A stretch of 64,000 bases of DNA from Reticulitermes speratus (lineage: Eukaryota > Arthropoda > Insecta > Blattodea > Rhinotermitidae): positions 36,188,733 through 36,252,732 of the forward strand of contig JAJKFL010000039.1 of the NCBI GenBank assembly GCA_021186555.1, read 5' to 3'. The notes beneath the pieces are model-generated. The model worked only from the letters and a program-made list of their open reading frames with translations, was not told the origin of the DNA and made no database searches. The position numbers and the translations under genes were made by a program. Positions 1 through 9,746 of this stretch are shown here, piece by piece. Position 1 is the first letter of the stretch; each line of letters begins with the position of its first letter.

Positions 1-870
1 GGGGTCACACAGTAAGGCACAATACTAAGTATTATATAGGGTAGTACCTCACGTTCTGCCAGAGCACCACACATCATTAAGCTTTCACTAAATAAGGCGA
101 CCCGCTCAACAAAGCAGAATAGCAATAAGATGTCCGACTATTGTCACGGAGGTACCAAAAGTGATTGAGGGTGCAGACAGTGACTTTCTCCACTGAAGGA
201 ATTCTACCTTACCCATCATTAGGCTGGTCCATTCAAAGAAGCAATGATATCATTTCGTACTTCCTTTTTACCTGAACATATTAAACATTGCCCAGTCATT
301 TTGAGATGCAGATATAGATGGACATACAGTATTAAAATCATCATTAACGATGCAGGATATGATAGTATGGAATGGATTTGTCTGTTTCACAATAGGTAAT
401 AGTGATTGACCTGTGCTAACATGGTAAGGAAACTGTAAATTCCATAATTTTATGGAAATTTGACTGAGCTATTGGTAACTTCCCTATGACTCTAATCAAC
501 TGAGTTATTCTTATACACAGTTCAAATGTATAATGCATTTATGTTGGAAATAGGCAGTTAAATTATTCTGTTAAAACAATTTTTAATTATCATGTTCTAC
601 ATATCTCAGCACCTTAACAATAAAATATTCCGGGACATCACACTCTGTGGAATGGTAAAGAGTTTCTGACCTTTCAGAGGAGCGTAGTGCTTTGATCTCG
701 CACTGCTTTGACTGCCCAAATAATTTGTAGCACAATCATAGCTACAGCGAGAAGAGTGGCATGCTGTACTCCACTGTGCAGCACAGAGTATCGGACTGCC
801 TTCCTCAAGATGTTGCATTGCACAGTGCTCTTTATTCATGGTGAAATTATACTGTTGACGGAGTTCGTCG
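1..870 (+). pseudogene. Copy 0: end of exon 5 and intron 5 of an upstream protease paralogue
   Basis: The first 11 bases followed by gtaagg match the end of exon 5 (after the conserved Gly-Trp) and its 5' splice site in genes A, A' and B. The next sequence matches their intron 5, first at 12-70 and again around 640-840, where it aligns with 14220-14440 of gene A. Homology stops near 850-900 at a LINE/Penelope block. The family's 3' flank resumes near 3560, and I see no exon 6 or 7 between. This is the tail of another family member that lost its last two exons, or whose end lies under the insertions. The rest of the gene is off the left edge. Confidence 0.6.
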
Positions 871-1313
871 GTAGCAGTGGAACAGGTAGGACGTGTTGTT
901 GTGCGCTGTGATCGACGAGTGATAGTGGATGCGAAGTGTAGTGTTTCCTTGCACCGGCATCAATCGAGGGATTGTCCGCCGGGGCAAAATCCTAGGAACA
1001 GGCAGTGTAGTGAAGTGCCATGAGTTTAAAGGGACCTTTGCCCTCCGAGGGCCGACCTGACCAAGGACCAAAACGCAAACGCGGTAAAGGCCAAATTGAG
1101 GGCGAGGCGGGGACGTCGTTTGAATCCCCCAACTATTTTACAGTTTCTTCGGACAGTGACTCAGAAATTGAGACTGCCGAATCAGTGCCGACTCTCTCAA
1201 CCCGTAAGATCAGAATTCCACCCATAGTACTGTACAGCTTAGACAATGTTTTTCACCAACTAAATGCACTTGTTATAAAAACACTAAAATATTCTCAGAA
1301 TGTTTGATAAAAA

Positions 1314-1356
1314 GCCCCAACATGTTTCGGCTCATTAATGAGCCATCCTCAGGGGG
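1314..1356 (-). ncRNA. Hammerhead ribozyme motif at the Penelope-like element end
   Basis: On the minus strand the order is CCCC, CTGAGGA, a GGCTCATT/AATGAGCC hairpin, GAAA, the self-complementary ACATGT, T, then GGGG. This fits a minimal type I hammerhead: stem I is CCCC/GGGG, the core is CUGANGA and GAAA, stem II is the hairpin, stem III is a loopless palindrome, and the cleavable UH site is UU. One extra U follows CUGANGA, which also occurs in the other copies of this window. Penelope-like elements are known to carry such ribozymes with palindromic stem III. Activity is not shown by sequence. Confidence 0.7.
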
Positions 1357-1884
1357 TCACAACTGCTTGTTCTCAAAACACGTACATATGTTAATCCTCT
1401 GTAGAGGTATATGGTCAACGTCTTATCTATCACTCCGTGAACAGGTATGTTTTTTAAAAAAAGCACTTCCTATAGATTATGCACTGTGTCTTTTACACAC
1501 TCATTATTTTTTGTAGTGTACATTAGTTGCTGCAGAAAAGTAAATATTTGCGTATATAGCCACCTGTTTCACTTATGTTTGTGTAGACACTTTTCGTCCT
1601 TTTTGAGTTTTAGGTCGCTACGTAGATTCCTGGGCGTCATGTTAGATGTGTAGGAGAATATGCGGATGCTTATGAGTGCATGTTCACCAGAGGAGCCTGG
1701 TATTGTAGTACTGTAATAATAGGGACAGGAAATTAGCGTAGTCCAAAATAGATATTAACGGGTTATAAGATATAATTTTGTAGATAATGAATGACCTACC
1801 TTCCAACGTGGGTTTTCGTTCTTGAGTAAACGAAACGTGTAGTGTACGCGTCGTGGTTGAGTAGGCACTGTCAAGGTGTGTGTG

Positions 1885-2600
1885 TTAGTTATGAAGGTGG
1901 GTGGAGGAGGGGAGAAGGGGCTGAATGAATCTGTAAAGAGCGTTCGCATGCGCAGGACTCTGTTCCGGCACTAGTAAATGTTGCTGGTGATATAACTGTA
2001 TGTAGAGGCTCTCGGCGATGTTCATATACCAACCCTTTTTACATGGTTTAATTAATTGCATGGTATTCTGTATTGTATTGTACTCATGATGATTATTAGG
2101 AAAATGGAGGGCGTAGGCTGATTTGGGGTCATTAGACTTGATGTATCTATGATGTTCAGAGAACCTGTCCCTTAGGGGAGTCCAGTTTGACCTATATAAT
2201 ATGTGTGGCATGTATTACATCTGAGACTATAAATACCACTGTTGGTGTATTCATCATGTGTTTGTATATGAGGGTTGATTATACTTTTTATAGTATTATA
2301 TGCACGGTATGTAATTTGTAGGGGTGTGTTCCTGAATATGTTAGTGAGTTTTCTGATATTGTGGCTGTAGTAGCCAAAGATGATCCATTTCTTACTATCT
2401 TGTGTATGCAGGTCATTTTTGGGCTCTTTCTTTTTGTTACGGATTTTGGTGTTCAGGTGTTCTATCAGTTTGATGGGATATCCGTTCTGTTTCGCTATAT
2501 GAACGATGGTGTTGATTTCTTGGTTTTTGTGGTCCTGTGATAGTGGAAGGGAGTATAGTCTGTTGAACATAAAACGGTATGCTGCTAGTTTATACTGCAT
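1885..2600 (-). pseudogene. Penelope-type linker and GIY-YIG endonuclease (broken)
   Basis: Downstream of the RT on the minus strand, one frame ends in SGIYSLRCNTCHTYYIGQTG. This is the GIY-YIG signature of the nicking endonuclease, with the Cys pair found in Penelope copies. A second overlapping frame (1885-2211) carries the rest of that domain, including an ALHFPNNHH stretch like the conserved His-containing part and an Ile-Ala-Glu-Ser segment (the Glu that binds metal in this family). The domain is spread over two frames, so this copy would not make a working enzyme. Confidence 0.8.
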
Positions 2601-3265
2601 GGGGTGGTTGGATCTGTAATGAATAGTGGTGTTGTGGCGGTGGGTTTACGGTATATATTGATAGAAAGTCTATTGTTTTCCTTGGTTATAAGTAAATCTA
2701 AGAAACTGATATTATTATTTTCCTCGTCTGTAGCTTTGAAGTGGAGTTCGGGATGTATGTTGTCCATGTAATTTAGGATTTCATTGCTGTTAGTAAGACG
2801 TTCGTCATAGATTATTATCACGTCATCTACATATCTGTTATAGAATATTATCTTTTTAATGTCTATAATGCTCTTCAATAGTTTGTGATGTTGCAGGAGT
2901 ATTTCGGCAACTAGGCCAGAAATTGGCGAGCCCATTGCAACGCCCTTGTGTGGTTGAAAGAATTTATTGTTGAACTTTAGGTAGTTTTGTCTCAGGATCG
3001 TGTCAAGCATTAGAGCGGCTTGCGCTATCGTATCTTTGTTTATCTTGTTTTTATTGAGTTGGGTTTTCATGATTTGTATAGTTTCTGCTATAGGAATATT
3101 GACATATAGATCCTTTATGTCGAGCGTAACCATCGTTGTTGTTTCAGTGATGTTAAGTTGTACCAACTCATTAGCTAACTGTGTGGAGTTGTGCGTTGCG
3201 TATGTGTTTGAGAGTGATAAGCGGTCATTAAGCCATCTGCTGAAAACTTTTGCTGCATCGCAGTT
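2585..3265 (-). pseudogene. Penelope-type reverse transcriptase domain (partial)
   Basis: The translation shows the ordered RT blocks of the Penelope clade: DIKDLYVNIP (block with the first catalytic Asp), GVAMGSPISG (dNTP-binding region), RYVDDVIIIYD (YVDD catalytic box) and ISFLDL. The N-terminal part of the protein is missing because the element is 5'-truncated, so the stretch before DAAKVF is probably LINE-side sequence. The reaction would be target-primed copying of element RNA. The remaining blocks are well conserved, pointing to a fairly recent insertion. Confidence 0.85.
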
Positions 3266-3560
3266 TCCACCTCTCCGGATGTCCCCCATGGCTCACAGAC
3301 ACTCCCCTACGTGGGCCCAAGTAGCGTCCAAACCCCCCACCCAGCATTAAAATCTCCCTTTACCCTCGTTGATGGACTCCCTCAAATCGATCCTATCAAC
3401 ACTCAATCTGCACCGGATAGGAGCAGAAATGCGATTGCTGGCAACTCGGTTTCAGACGGCTAATTCACCGATGGATAAGACCCTACTTCTGGTGGACACC
3501 TTATTGGGATACTTCGCTCCCGCACCATTTCGTAAATGCATTTTCTCTAATATCGTTTAA

Positions 3561-5586
3561 CAACACTGTTCCAAAGTCTAGGCCACTTAAACTAAAACTA
3601 ACAATGATATGTTAGAAAAGGAAATTTATTCTTAATCTGTTTTATGTATTTATCTGAATATTAGCCATTAGTGTGAGGGAAGCTCAGAAATTCCGCTGTC
3701 AAATTGTCAGTTTCTTCGCCGAGTTGCAACCGTGGACCACATACCCAGAATGCAGAAGTGCTAACAGCTACACAGTAATAAACATAACCTGCCTAGGCAG
3801 CACTCGTGCCCCAATAAATGGAAGTGTGTCTGATGAAAATTTGATAAATCTCATGGTGACTAAATGCTGAATTACGAACACAGATTATCATTATTAATTT
3901 TAAGAGCATTTAGCTTCTAATTTGGTACTTATGGGGCCCTAGTGGCTAAAGCGACAGGGCAACTGGCTGTACAACTGAAGTAACGTGTGCTGATTCCCAG
4001 CAGGGCAAGAAATTTCACTTCTCTCCAAAATGCCTAGACCGGTCTTGAGCCTTGGAGCGGCCTACTCAACAGATAACAGGCGCCATTTCCCCGACCTTAA
4101 AGCAGTTAGGACGTGAAACTAATCCCTCACCTCAGTCCAATGACGAGGTTAAGAATTAGTGGAGTTTTACTCCAATACCAAATTAGATTCATGGCGAGTA
4201 TAGTCATAACATACTTCACTGCAGCAAATAGCATATCGGTAATTCTTTGAGCACATGGAATTTAAGAAGAACACAGTACAGAGCACGTTAGAGGTTATCA
4301 TGGCGGTGACTATGACGAAAACTGACTTTAGTTGAATTGTCAGGTAGTTAGATACATTGTTAACTTTGTTAATTTGATATTAATGGAGAAATAAAGTCAG
4401 TAATTCGCAAACATTATTGGAGGTTACCAGGGAATAGAATGAGAAACGAAGAAAACTAATGGAGAGAAGGAGAAGAAGAAGAATAAGAAGGGTTATAACA
4501 GTAGATTAACCTAGTATTATACTAGTATGAGTAGAAAATAGAGAGGTAGAATAAATAGTAAGCAATTAAGGTATTTGTGCTTCACAAGTACCTGTTTCAT
4601 CAGGGCCCCGATTTTTGTAAGGTAACCAACCACAACTCAATAAGTGAATAAATACCTATTGAAATAAAAATTGGCTGCTTTAAATTTAAAAGATTCTTCC
4701 GTATATTTTTGTTCCAGCAAATTGTTATTGTAAACGTACAATAAATGATAGGATTTTGAACTAGTATTCTTCATAATAATTTTAATAGTTACCGCGTGTA
4801 GGTCGTAATATTTATACCTTGGCATTCATCGAAGAGATGTAACTTTTGAATATTCAAATATTCCGATACTTTAAGCCGTGTGGATTGGTAAATACCGAAA
4901 TGCCTCGGCCTTTGCCGAAAGAAAGATATCAATTGGATATGAAATGACATATTGCATCAAGCTCACTTTAAAGGCATGTTCAACTGTGAGGGTGAACATT
5001 CAGTTTATCAGAGTGGATCAATTGATTGGTGGAAGTCAAGGCTCTGGAAGGAAAATCTCAAATTCTACCACAGAAATCTTAAAGGAATTCAAGCTATTAA
5101 ATAATAAAAGTCTCAATTTTGGATGTGACCGCGTCCCGACAAACTAACGAACGAATTACGCCGGTAACTGTGTACCAGCTCACATGGTGTAACAAGCAAG
5201 AAGACTTGAATCTTCACCAATATCGCTGTAAGAACCTCACACTCCAGAAAATAATTAAAGTTCACAAATCTGTCCTCGCTTATTACTGTGTTTACGACGA
5301 GAAGAAAAGTTACGTGACACAAATAGATGTGTTGCTTTTATCTTTTAAGATTCTGGGATAAAAAGCGTATGGGTAATATATGACAATATTAATACCAAAG
5401 GTAATTTACTCAAACTCAGTAGTGCATTACGTGTGTCAAAAGTATTATCATGTCCAAATTATATAACAACTGTTCTTACAGTACGTACAGTATTTGTTGT
5501 AATGACACAGCACCAATTGTTTGATATAAGGAAACAAAACGATCATAAATAACATACATTATACAACGTAGGCACAACTTAAAAAT
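3561..5586. other. Intergenic flank upstream of gene A
   Basis: No coding sequence is seen. Several blocks recur before every gene of the cluster: 3670-3830 (like 17250-17350, 28230-28310, 41800-41940, 48230-48360), 4240-4350 (like 17790-17900, 28490-28600, 42400-42510), 4780-4920 (like 18360-18470, 29040-29130, 45690-45760, 49890-49990) and 5100-5590 (like 29340-29820). The flank therefore belongs to the ancestral duplication unit. Confidence 0.6.
3930..4190 (+). repeat. Degenerate tRNA-derived SINE (old family)
   Basis: The stretch starts with a tRNA-like A-box region (CCTAGTGGCTAAAGCGACAG) and a weak B-box region (GCTGATTCCCAGC), followed by a non-tRNA body. A second diverged copy with the same body lies at 48490-48700. 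Both are old, as boxes and ends are eroded. This could instead be another part of the duplicated unit. Confidence 0.35.
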
Positions 5587-5604
5587 ACGTCAGCACGATT
5601 CGCA
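5587..5604 (+). promoter_or_regulatory. Conserved ACGTCAGCA...TTCGCA element, gene A promoter
   Basis: ACGTCAGCA, three or four bases, then TTCGCA is found about 90-105 bp before the start codon in A, B (29792-29809) and C (50645-50662), although C is otherwise diverged here. ACGTCA is a half-site for CRE/bZIP factors. Binding is inferred. Confidence 0.45.
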
Positions 5605-5638
5605 GATCTGTAAGAAGAAAATAAGATATGACTGATGA

Positions 5639-5646
5639 TATATAAA
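5639..5646 (+). promoter_or_regulatory. TATA box of gene A (TATATAAA)
   Basis: TATATAAA lies 54 bp before the ATG of exon 1, at the same spacing as in gene B. Transcription would start about 25-30 bp downstream, giving a very short 5' leader. Confidence 0.7.
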
Positions 5647-5692
5647 CACTGCCAGTGGCTGATTGCGACCAAGAATCGAGTTAGTATCAATC

Positions 5693-5738
5693 ATGTATTT
5701 TGTGGTACTGCTTTCAGCTCTGGTCGCCTGTGCAGCAG
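5693..5738 (+). CDS. Gene A exon 1: signal peptide
   Basis: Encodes [15 protein letters not shown] plus the first base of a Gly codon, then gtaagt. It has a hydrophobic core and small residues (CAA) suited to signal peptidase cleavage, so the product would be secreted. The ATG is the first one downstream of the TATA box. Present once here and in B, but 27 times in C. Confidence 0.85.
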
Positions 5739-6261
5739 GTAAGTGCTACAACCACAAACATGGCAGAATTAGATAGTTCGGACTTACAGTGTCCACATGT
5801 ATAATTATGAAATATGATGGGATATTATCTTCTCACATGGAGAACGTGATGACGTCAACAATCTTCTTTACATTATCCATTCAATGATGACTTTGCTGAA
5901 TAAGAAGAATACAATCCGCATAGTAAAAATTAAATTTTATTCGGGAAATGAATGTCATTGAAGGGAAAACTACTATATGGCAGTAATTAATAGTGGCATT
6001 ATTAACTTCATTTATGTGTTGCGTATTTTAAGACCCCTGTAGAGCTGCCATAATTATGATATTTCCACTATCTCTACTGTCTTTGTTAGTTTTACAACTA
6101 TTCCCGCGAAAGCAAATATTTGTAGGGAACAGTGCAAGGAAAACTGACATTCTGTAAAAACAAAACAACTGCAGGGAATTAATAAGGGCTTAAGTCTGTT
6201 AGTACAAAGAGTGCATCCGAGCTGTTAGAATTCGTAATGTAAACGTCTGTATGCATTTCAG

Positions 6262-6347
6262 GAGTTCCTGTCGACTCAGCTAAGCCTGGCATTGACACAC
6301 GTTTCGTTGGTGATTCAGCTGCAGATATAACCAATTTCCCCTACCAG
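6262..6347 (+). CDS. Gene A exon 2: propeptide and activation site
   Basis: Preceded by atttcag and ended by CAG|gtatca. Encodes [14 protein letters not shown] then FVGDSAADITNFPYQ. The Arg at the expected zymogen cleavage point is kept, but the usual IVGG start of the mature enzyme is FVGD, which fits poorly with normal activation-pocket insertion. Confidence 0.85.
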
Positions 6348-7663
6348 GTATCACTATTGTATTACTGTCTTTAATAAGAAGCATATGCATTTTTATATTC
6401 GTGTGCATAATTGTAATAACATATGAGCACAAAGTCCTAAAATTTATATCCAAATTCAAATTTAAATTTAATCTCTTTTACTAAAAATTTATTATAGAAA
6501 GTTCCTGTGAGCAGTAACTAGTTTTCCATAGTGGAGTTTTGCCTCTGTAACAACACACTGCTTATTTGTTACAAAAATTAATTCTTGTGGAAATATCTTT
6601 ATTTATTCCAAGAATTAACCAAACCCCCTAATTCTGTACATCATATGCTGCGTTATGTGGTGACAAACACGCAGTATCTGTACTTATCGATGCGTTACTA
6701 ACATTTGAAGTGTCAATTCATCTTAATAACGCACCTAATTGACACTGTCTTTGACCGTACATATTAATACTGTGTAACAGATATTTACACTTAATTATTA
6801 TCATTATTTAAAATACGTGTAAAATATTGATGTCGGTCAAAAAGGACTCTAGTTGCGTACAAAAATTTGGGCACTGAATTCATTTTTATTTTAACTCAAA
6901 TCATAGAATCAGTCACTTTGCTACTTCTTACATATTTTGAAAATAATGTTACATACAAACATGTTGGGCTACATCTAGCCAAACGTACGTAATACTCTGA
7001 AATTGAAGCTTCATCACAAACAAAAGTGAGGCCCCTTAATAATGGCTATAATAAAGCTCGCTCAAATTTTAATGCAGACTAAGATTTCCACGCATAAATT
7101 TCCACTGTTCCACTCTGACACATAACATCCTTGAAGTACACTACGATGTCACGTTTTCATTGAAAATGCACGCCATAAACTTAAATATTTCTTCACGTCT
7201 GGCTATATACAATGTGTGGTGATAAGTTATTTTGTCAGAGAAATTTTATTTTGACAAGGTTTGAGGCTGCAATGCCGATGGGTACACAAGTACTTTGCAA
7301 CTGCTTCATAAGGACGCATTACGTTGGCTATCAATGCCATCTAATATATATATCGGAAATTAACATGGGAAGAAAATAACGACAACACTTCAAATTGTAT
7401 ATTTGTATATAGGTCTCTGTTGATCTGGTCTTTAGCATAAACAGGTACCCCAAGAAAGACGTGCTAAACTCCAGGTTATTATTGGGGTTAAATTTTAACG
7501 AAAATTTTAGACCAACAAGATTCTGATTTTCAACATCTGGGGATATATTTTATTCCAGTTTGAAGAAAATTCTCTGCTTAAGTAAAACATTCTTTTTGAT
7601 TAGGTCATCAATTACAATATGAAGAGCTTAGAAAAAATATTATGTGAAGTTATAATTTTAATC

Positions 7664-8442
7664 AATAATAAAACCGACTAATGCACTATATTGACCAATT
7701 TTATTCTGGCCTGTTACCCCTCACCCTACACGTGTTTCGGAACTCTAAGGTTCCATCTTCAGGGGTTGTCGTGTGCTACCAATTATTTACATATTAAAAA
7801 CAAATACACAGTATGTACAATAGTCTGTTAAAATACAAAAAACCATAGGTAAATGAAGTTCAAAACTCTTTTAAAATTGTACGATGTGTACTGTAGTCTA
7901 TTAGAATCTTAAAATCTCACGTAGATGTATGTTTAAAAAATTGTTTTAAAAATGTTTTAAAAAGTTTTGGACTGATCGTAATATTCACTTTTTTACGGAA
8001 CTACTGGCGTAGTTTTATTCGACTCCGTATTCCATTTCTTGTGTGATGTGATGCCACTGTGTATGTCTTTTCAAGGCTGTGCGTGTGGAGTGACTGTTGT
8101 TGTGTTCAAAAAAAAAAGTGAATATTACGAACAGCCCAAAACTTTTAAAACATTTTTAAAACAGTTTTTTAAACATACATCTATGTGAGATTTTAAGATT
8201 CTAATAGACTACAGTACACATCGTACAATTTTAGAAGAGTTTTGAACTTCATTTACCTATGGTTTTTTATATTTTAACAGACTATTGTACATACTGTGTA
8301 TTTGTTTTTAATATGTAAATAATTGGTAGAACACGACAACCCTAAAGATGGAACCTTAGAGTTCCGAAACACGTGTAGGGTGAGGGGTAACAGGCCAGAA
8401 TAAAATTGGTCAATATAGTGCATTAGTCGGTTTTATTATTTG
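7664..8442. mobile_element. Foldback element with long inverted repeats
   Basis: The left arm (about 7664-7998) and right arm (about 8110-8442) are near-perfect reverse complements of about 335 bp, separated by about 110 bp of unrelated sequence. Each arm contains a GTTTCGG...TTCAGG motif that folds as a hammerhead core. No protein is encoded, so the element would be non-autonomous. The paralogous intron in B has no copy. It may be a head-to-head pair of Penelope-type terminal repeats. Confidence 0.75.
7723..7766 (-). ncRNA. Hammerhead ribozyme motif in the left arm of the foldback element
   Basis: On the minus strand: ACCC, CTGAAGA, a GGAAC/GTTCC hairpin, GAAA, the palindrome ACACGTGT (overlapping GAAA by one A), A, GGGT. 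This gives stem I ACCC/GGGU, a CUGANGA core, stem II, a loopless 4+4 stem III and a UA cleavage site. The right-arm copy (plus strand, about 8335-8380) reads CTAAAGA in place of CTGAAGA and has lost an essential core base. Confidence 0.7.
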
Positions 8443-9657
8443 ATTAGAAAATGCACGGTGTTAATACTGTGAAATTTATAATTTTAAGTTTCTGGTGAAA
8501 CAAAATGTCTGCACAAATTACTTCAAAACATTTACGTATAAACCAGTACGTAATTGCGCTCAAGTAAAGAGCACATGGACCAATACTACACATGTCTTTG
8601 ACACGGCATGTCTTCAAGATTGGCCTTTCCATTCACCACGTCGCGCTCAAATTAACACATTCCTTTCTGCTGATAATTAAGTTTGGTTTATCAGTAGGAA
8701 ATACAGACAGAAGGTAAACAGCAATGGATTGTAAATTCCGCTGCACGCATATGGACAAAATTCTGAGGGCTTATAGAGGGCAACAAATGTTGTTCTAAAA
8801 TGAGCAGTAATGGTACAAAATGTACACGATACGATGTGAAAGAGAAATTAATTTATGTGACTGATAAGAGCAAGACTTCTGTACATCTTTCAAGATAAGC
8901 AATTAAGTATGCTCTTCAGCTATCTATTACGTTTCTCTTTTCTCATTTCCCCGTAACTGCTGATAATCAGACCCATGCTCATTACACTAAAATAATTCAA
9001 TTAATAAGCACCTGAAATATGGCAGGTGTTTTATTAGACACTCTATACCAGCGATGAGCAAAATCGGGAACTTTTACCTGTACAATGCGGATAAGGATTT
9101 AATTTGAATAATGAGAAAGAATGTGATATTCAACGAATAATTATGTAGTCTGCTTTCTCACAATTATATTATTTGGAAATGCTATGTAATACTTACAATA
9201 AAACATATTTTTCATATGAGCATATAAATATAATTTCCATCTCACATAAAGTAACTATGGCACTACTTGGCATCTGGTAAGCAAATAGAATCATGTGTCT
9301 CCCCTTAGTTTAATTTACCCAGGTTTTTTTAATAAAAGGGACACAAGTAATGATCTCATAGGTAATATTATTTTCAAAAGTTTTTACGACGAAATCAAAT
9401 TTTTAAAGATTAATTTCAAATAAGTTTTACTGTGTCAATATTGGCACTATTGACAACAGAGTGTTACTATTAATCTAACATAATTACAAAATATAGGTGT
9501 TAATTATAATATAGGCCGCAAATTGTTTTTTCTCTTAATTTGGTCGCCGTACCCAAAACATTGCTAACCGCTGCTCCATGTATTTTAATCACTGTCCTGA
9601 TAAAAATAGAATAAATACAACTATTTTGATAAATTTATTTTCAATTACAAATTTCAG

Positions 9658-9746
9658 CTGTCACTGCGGTATGATGAATTTCACTGGTGCGGTGCAGCCA
9701 TTATCAGTACATCGTGGGCAGTAACAGCAGCACAGTGCGTTGACGG
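9658..9746 (+). CDS. Gene A exon 3: catalytic His region, His replaced by Gln
   Basis: Encodes LSLRYDEFHWCGAAII then [13 protein letters not shown], phase 2 at the end. Both Cys of the C42-C58 disulphide are present, but the TAAHC catalytic His is Gln (CAG). Gene B has the same change and gene C has CAC (His). Confidence 0.9.

Larger units (their letters stand above)
1300..3270 (-). mobile_element. Penelope-like retroelement, 5'-truncated
   Basis: Read on the minus strand, the element has a reverse transcriptase followed by a GIY-YIG endonuclease, the order that defines Penelope-like elements. At about 2 kb it is shorter than a full member (3-4 kb), and the missing part is the 5' end. It ends near 1300 with a hammerhead-type motif, as known for terminal repeats of this class. 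It lies inside a LINE ORF1 fragment on the opposite strand, so it inserted later. The reading frame is broken at a few places, so it is a dead copy. Confidence 0.85.
911..3560 (+). mobile_element. LINE ORF1 fragment split by a Penelope-like element
   Basis: Two plus-strand pieces look like the gag-like ORF1 of a Jockey-type non-LTR retrotransposon. The left piece (1020-1295) encodes a basic patch, an acidic Ser/Asp/Glu run and a PPIVLY motif like the PPI(V/Y) motif that opens the ORF1 nucleic-acid-binding region. The right piece (about 3265-3530) encodes FPPLR followed by a Trp-Ala-Gln-Val-Ala segment, typical of the linker after that region. A minus-strand Penelope-like element lies between them, so the middle of ORF1 is displaced or lost. 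Clade is inferred from motifs only; no reverse transcriptase of this LINE is present. Confidence 0.5.
6348..9657. other. Gene A intron 2
   Basis: About 3.3 kb of AT-rich intron. Parts align with intron 2 of B (30655-33360). It contains a foldback element at 7664-8442 that B lacks. I see no coding exon within it. Confidence 0.6.
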
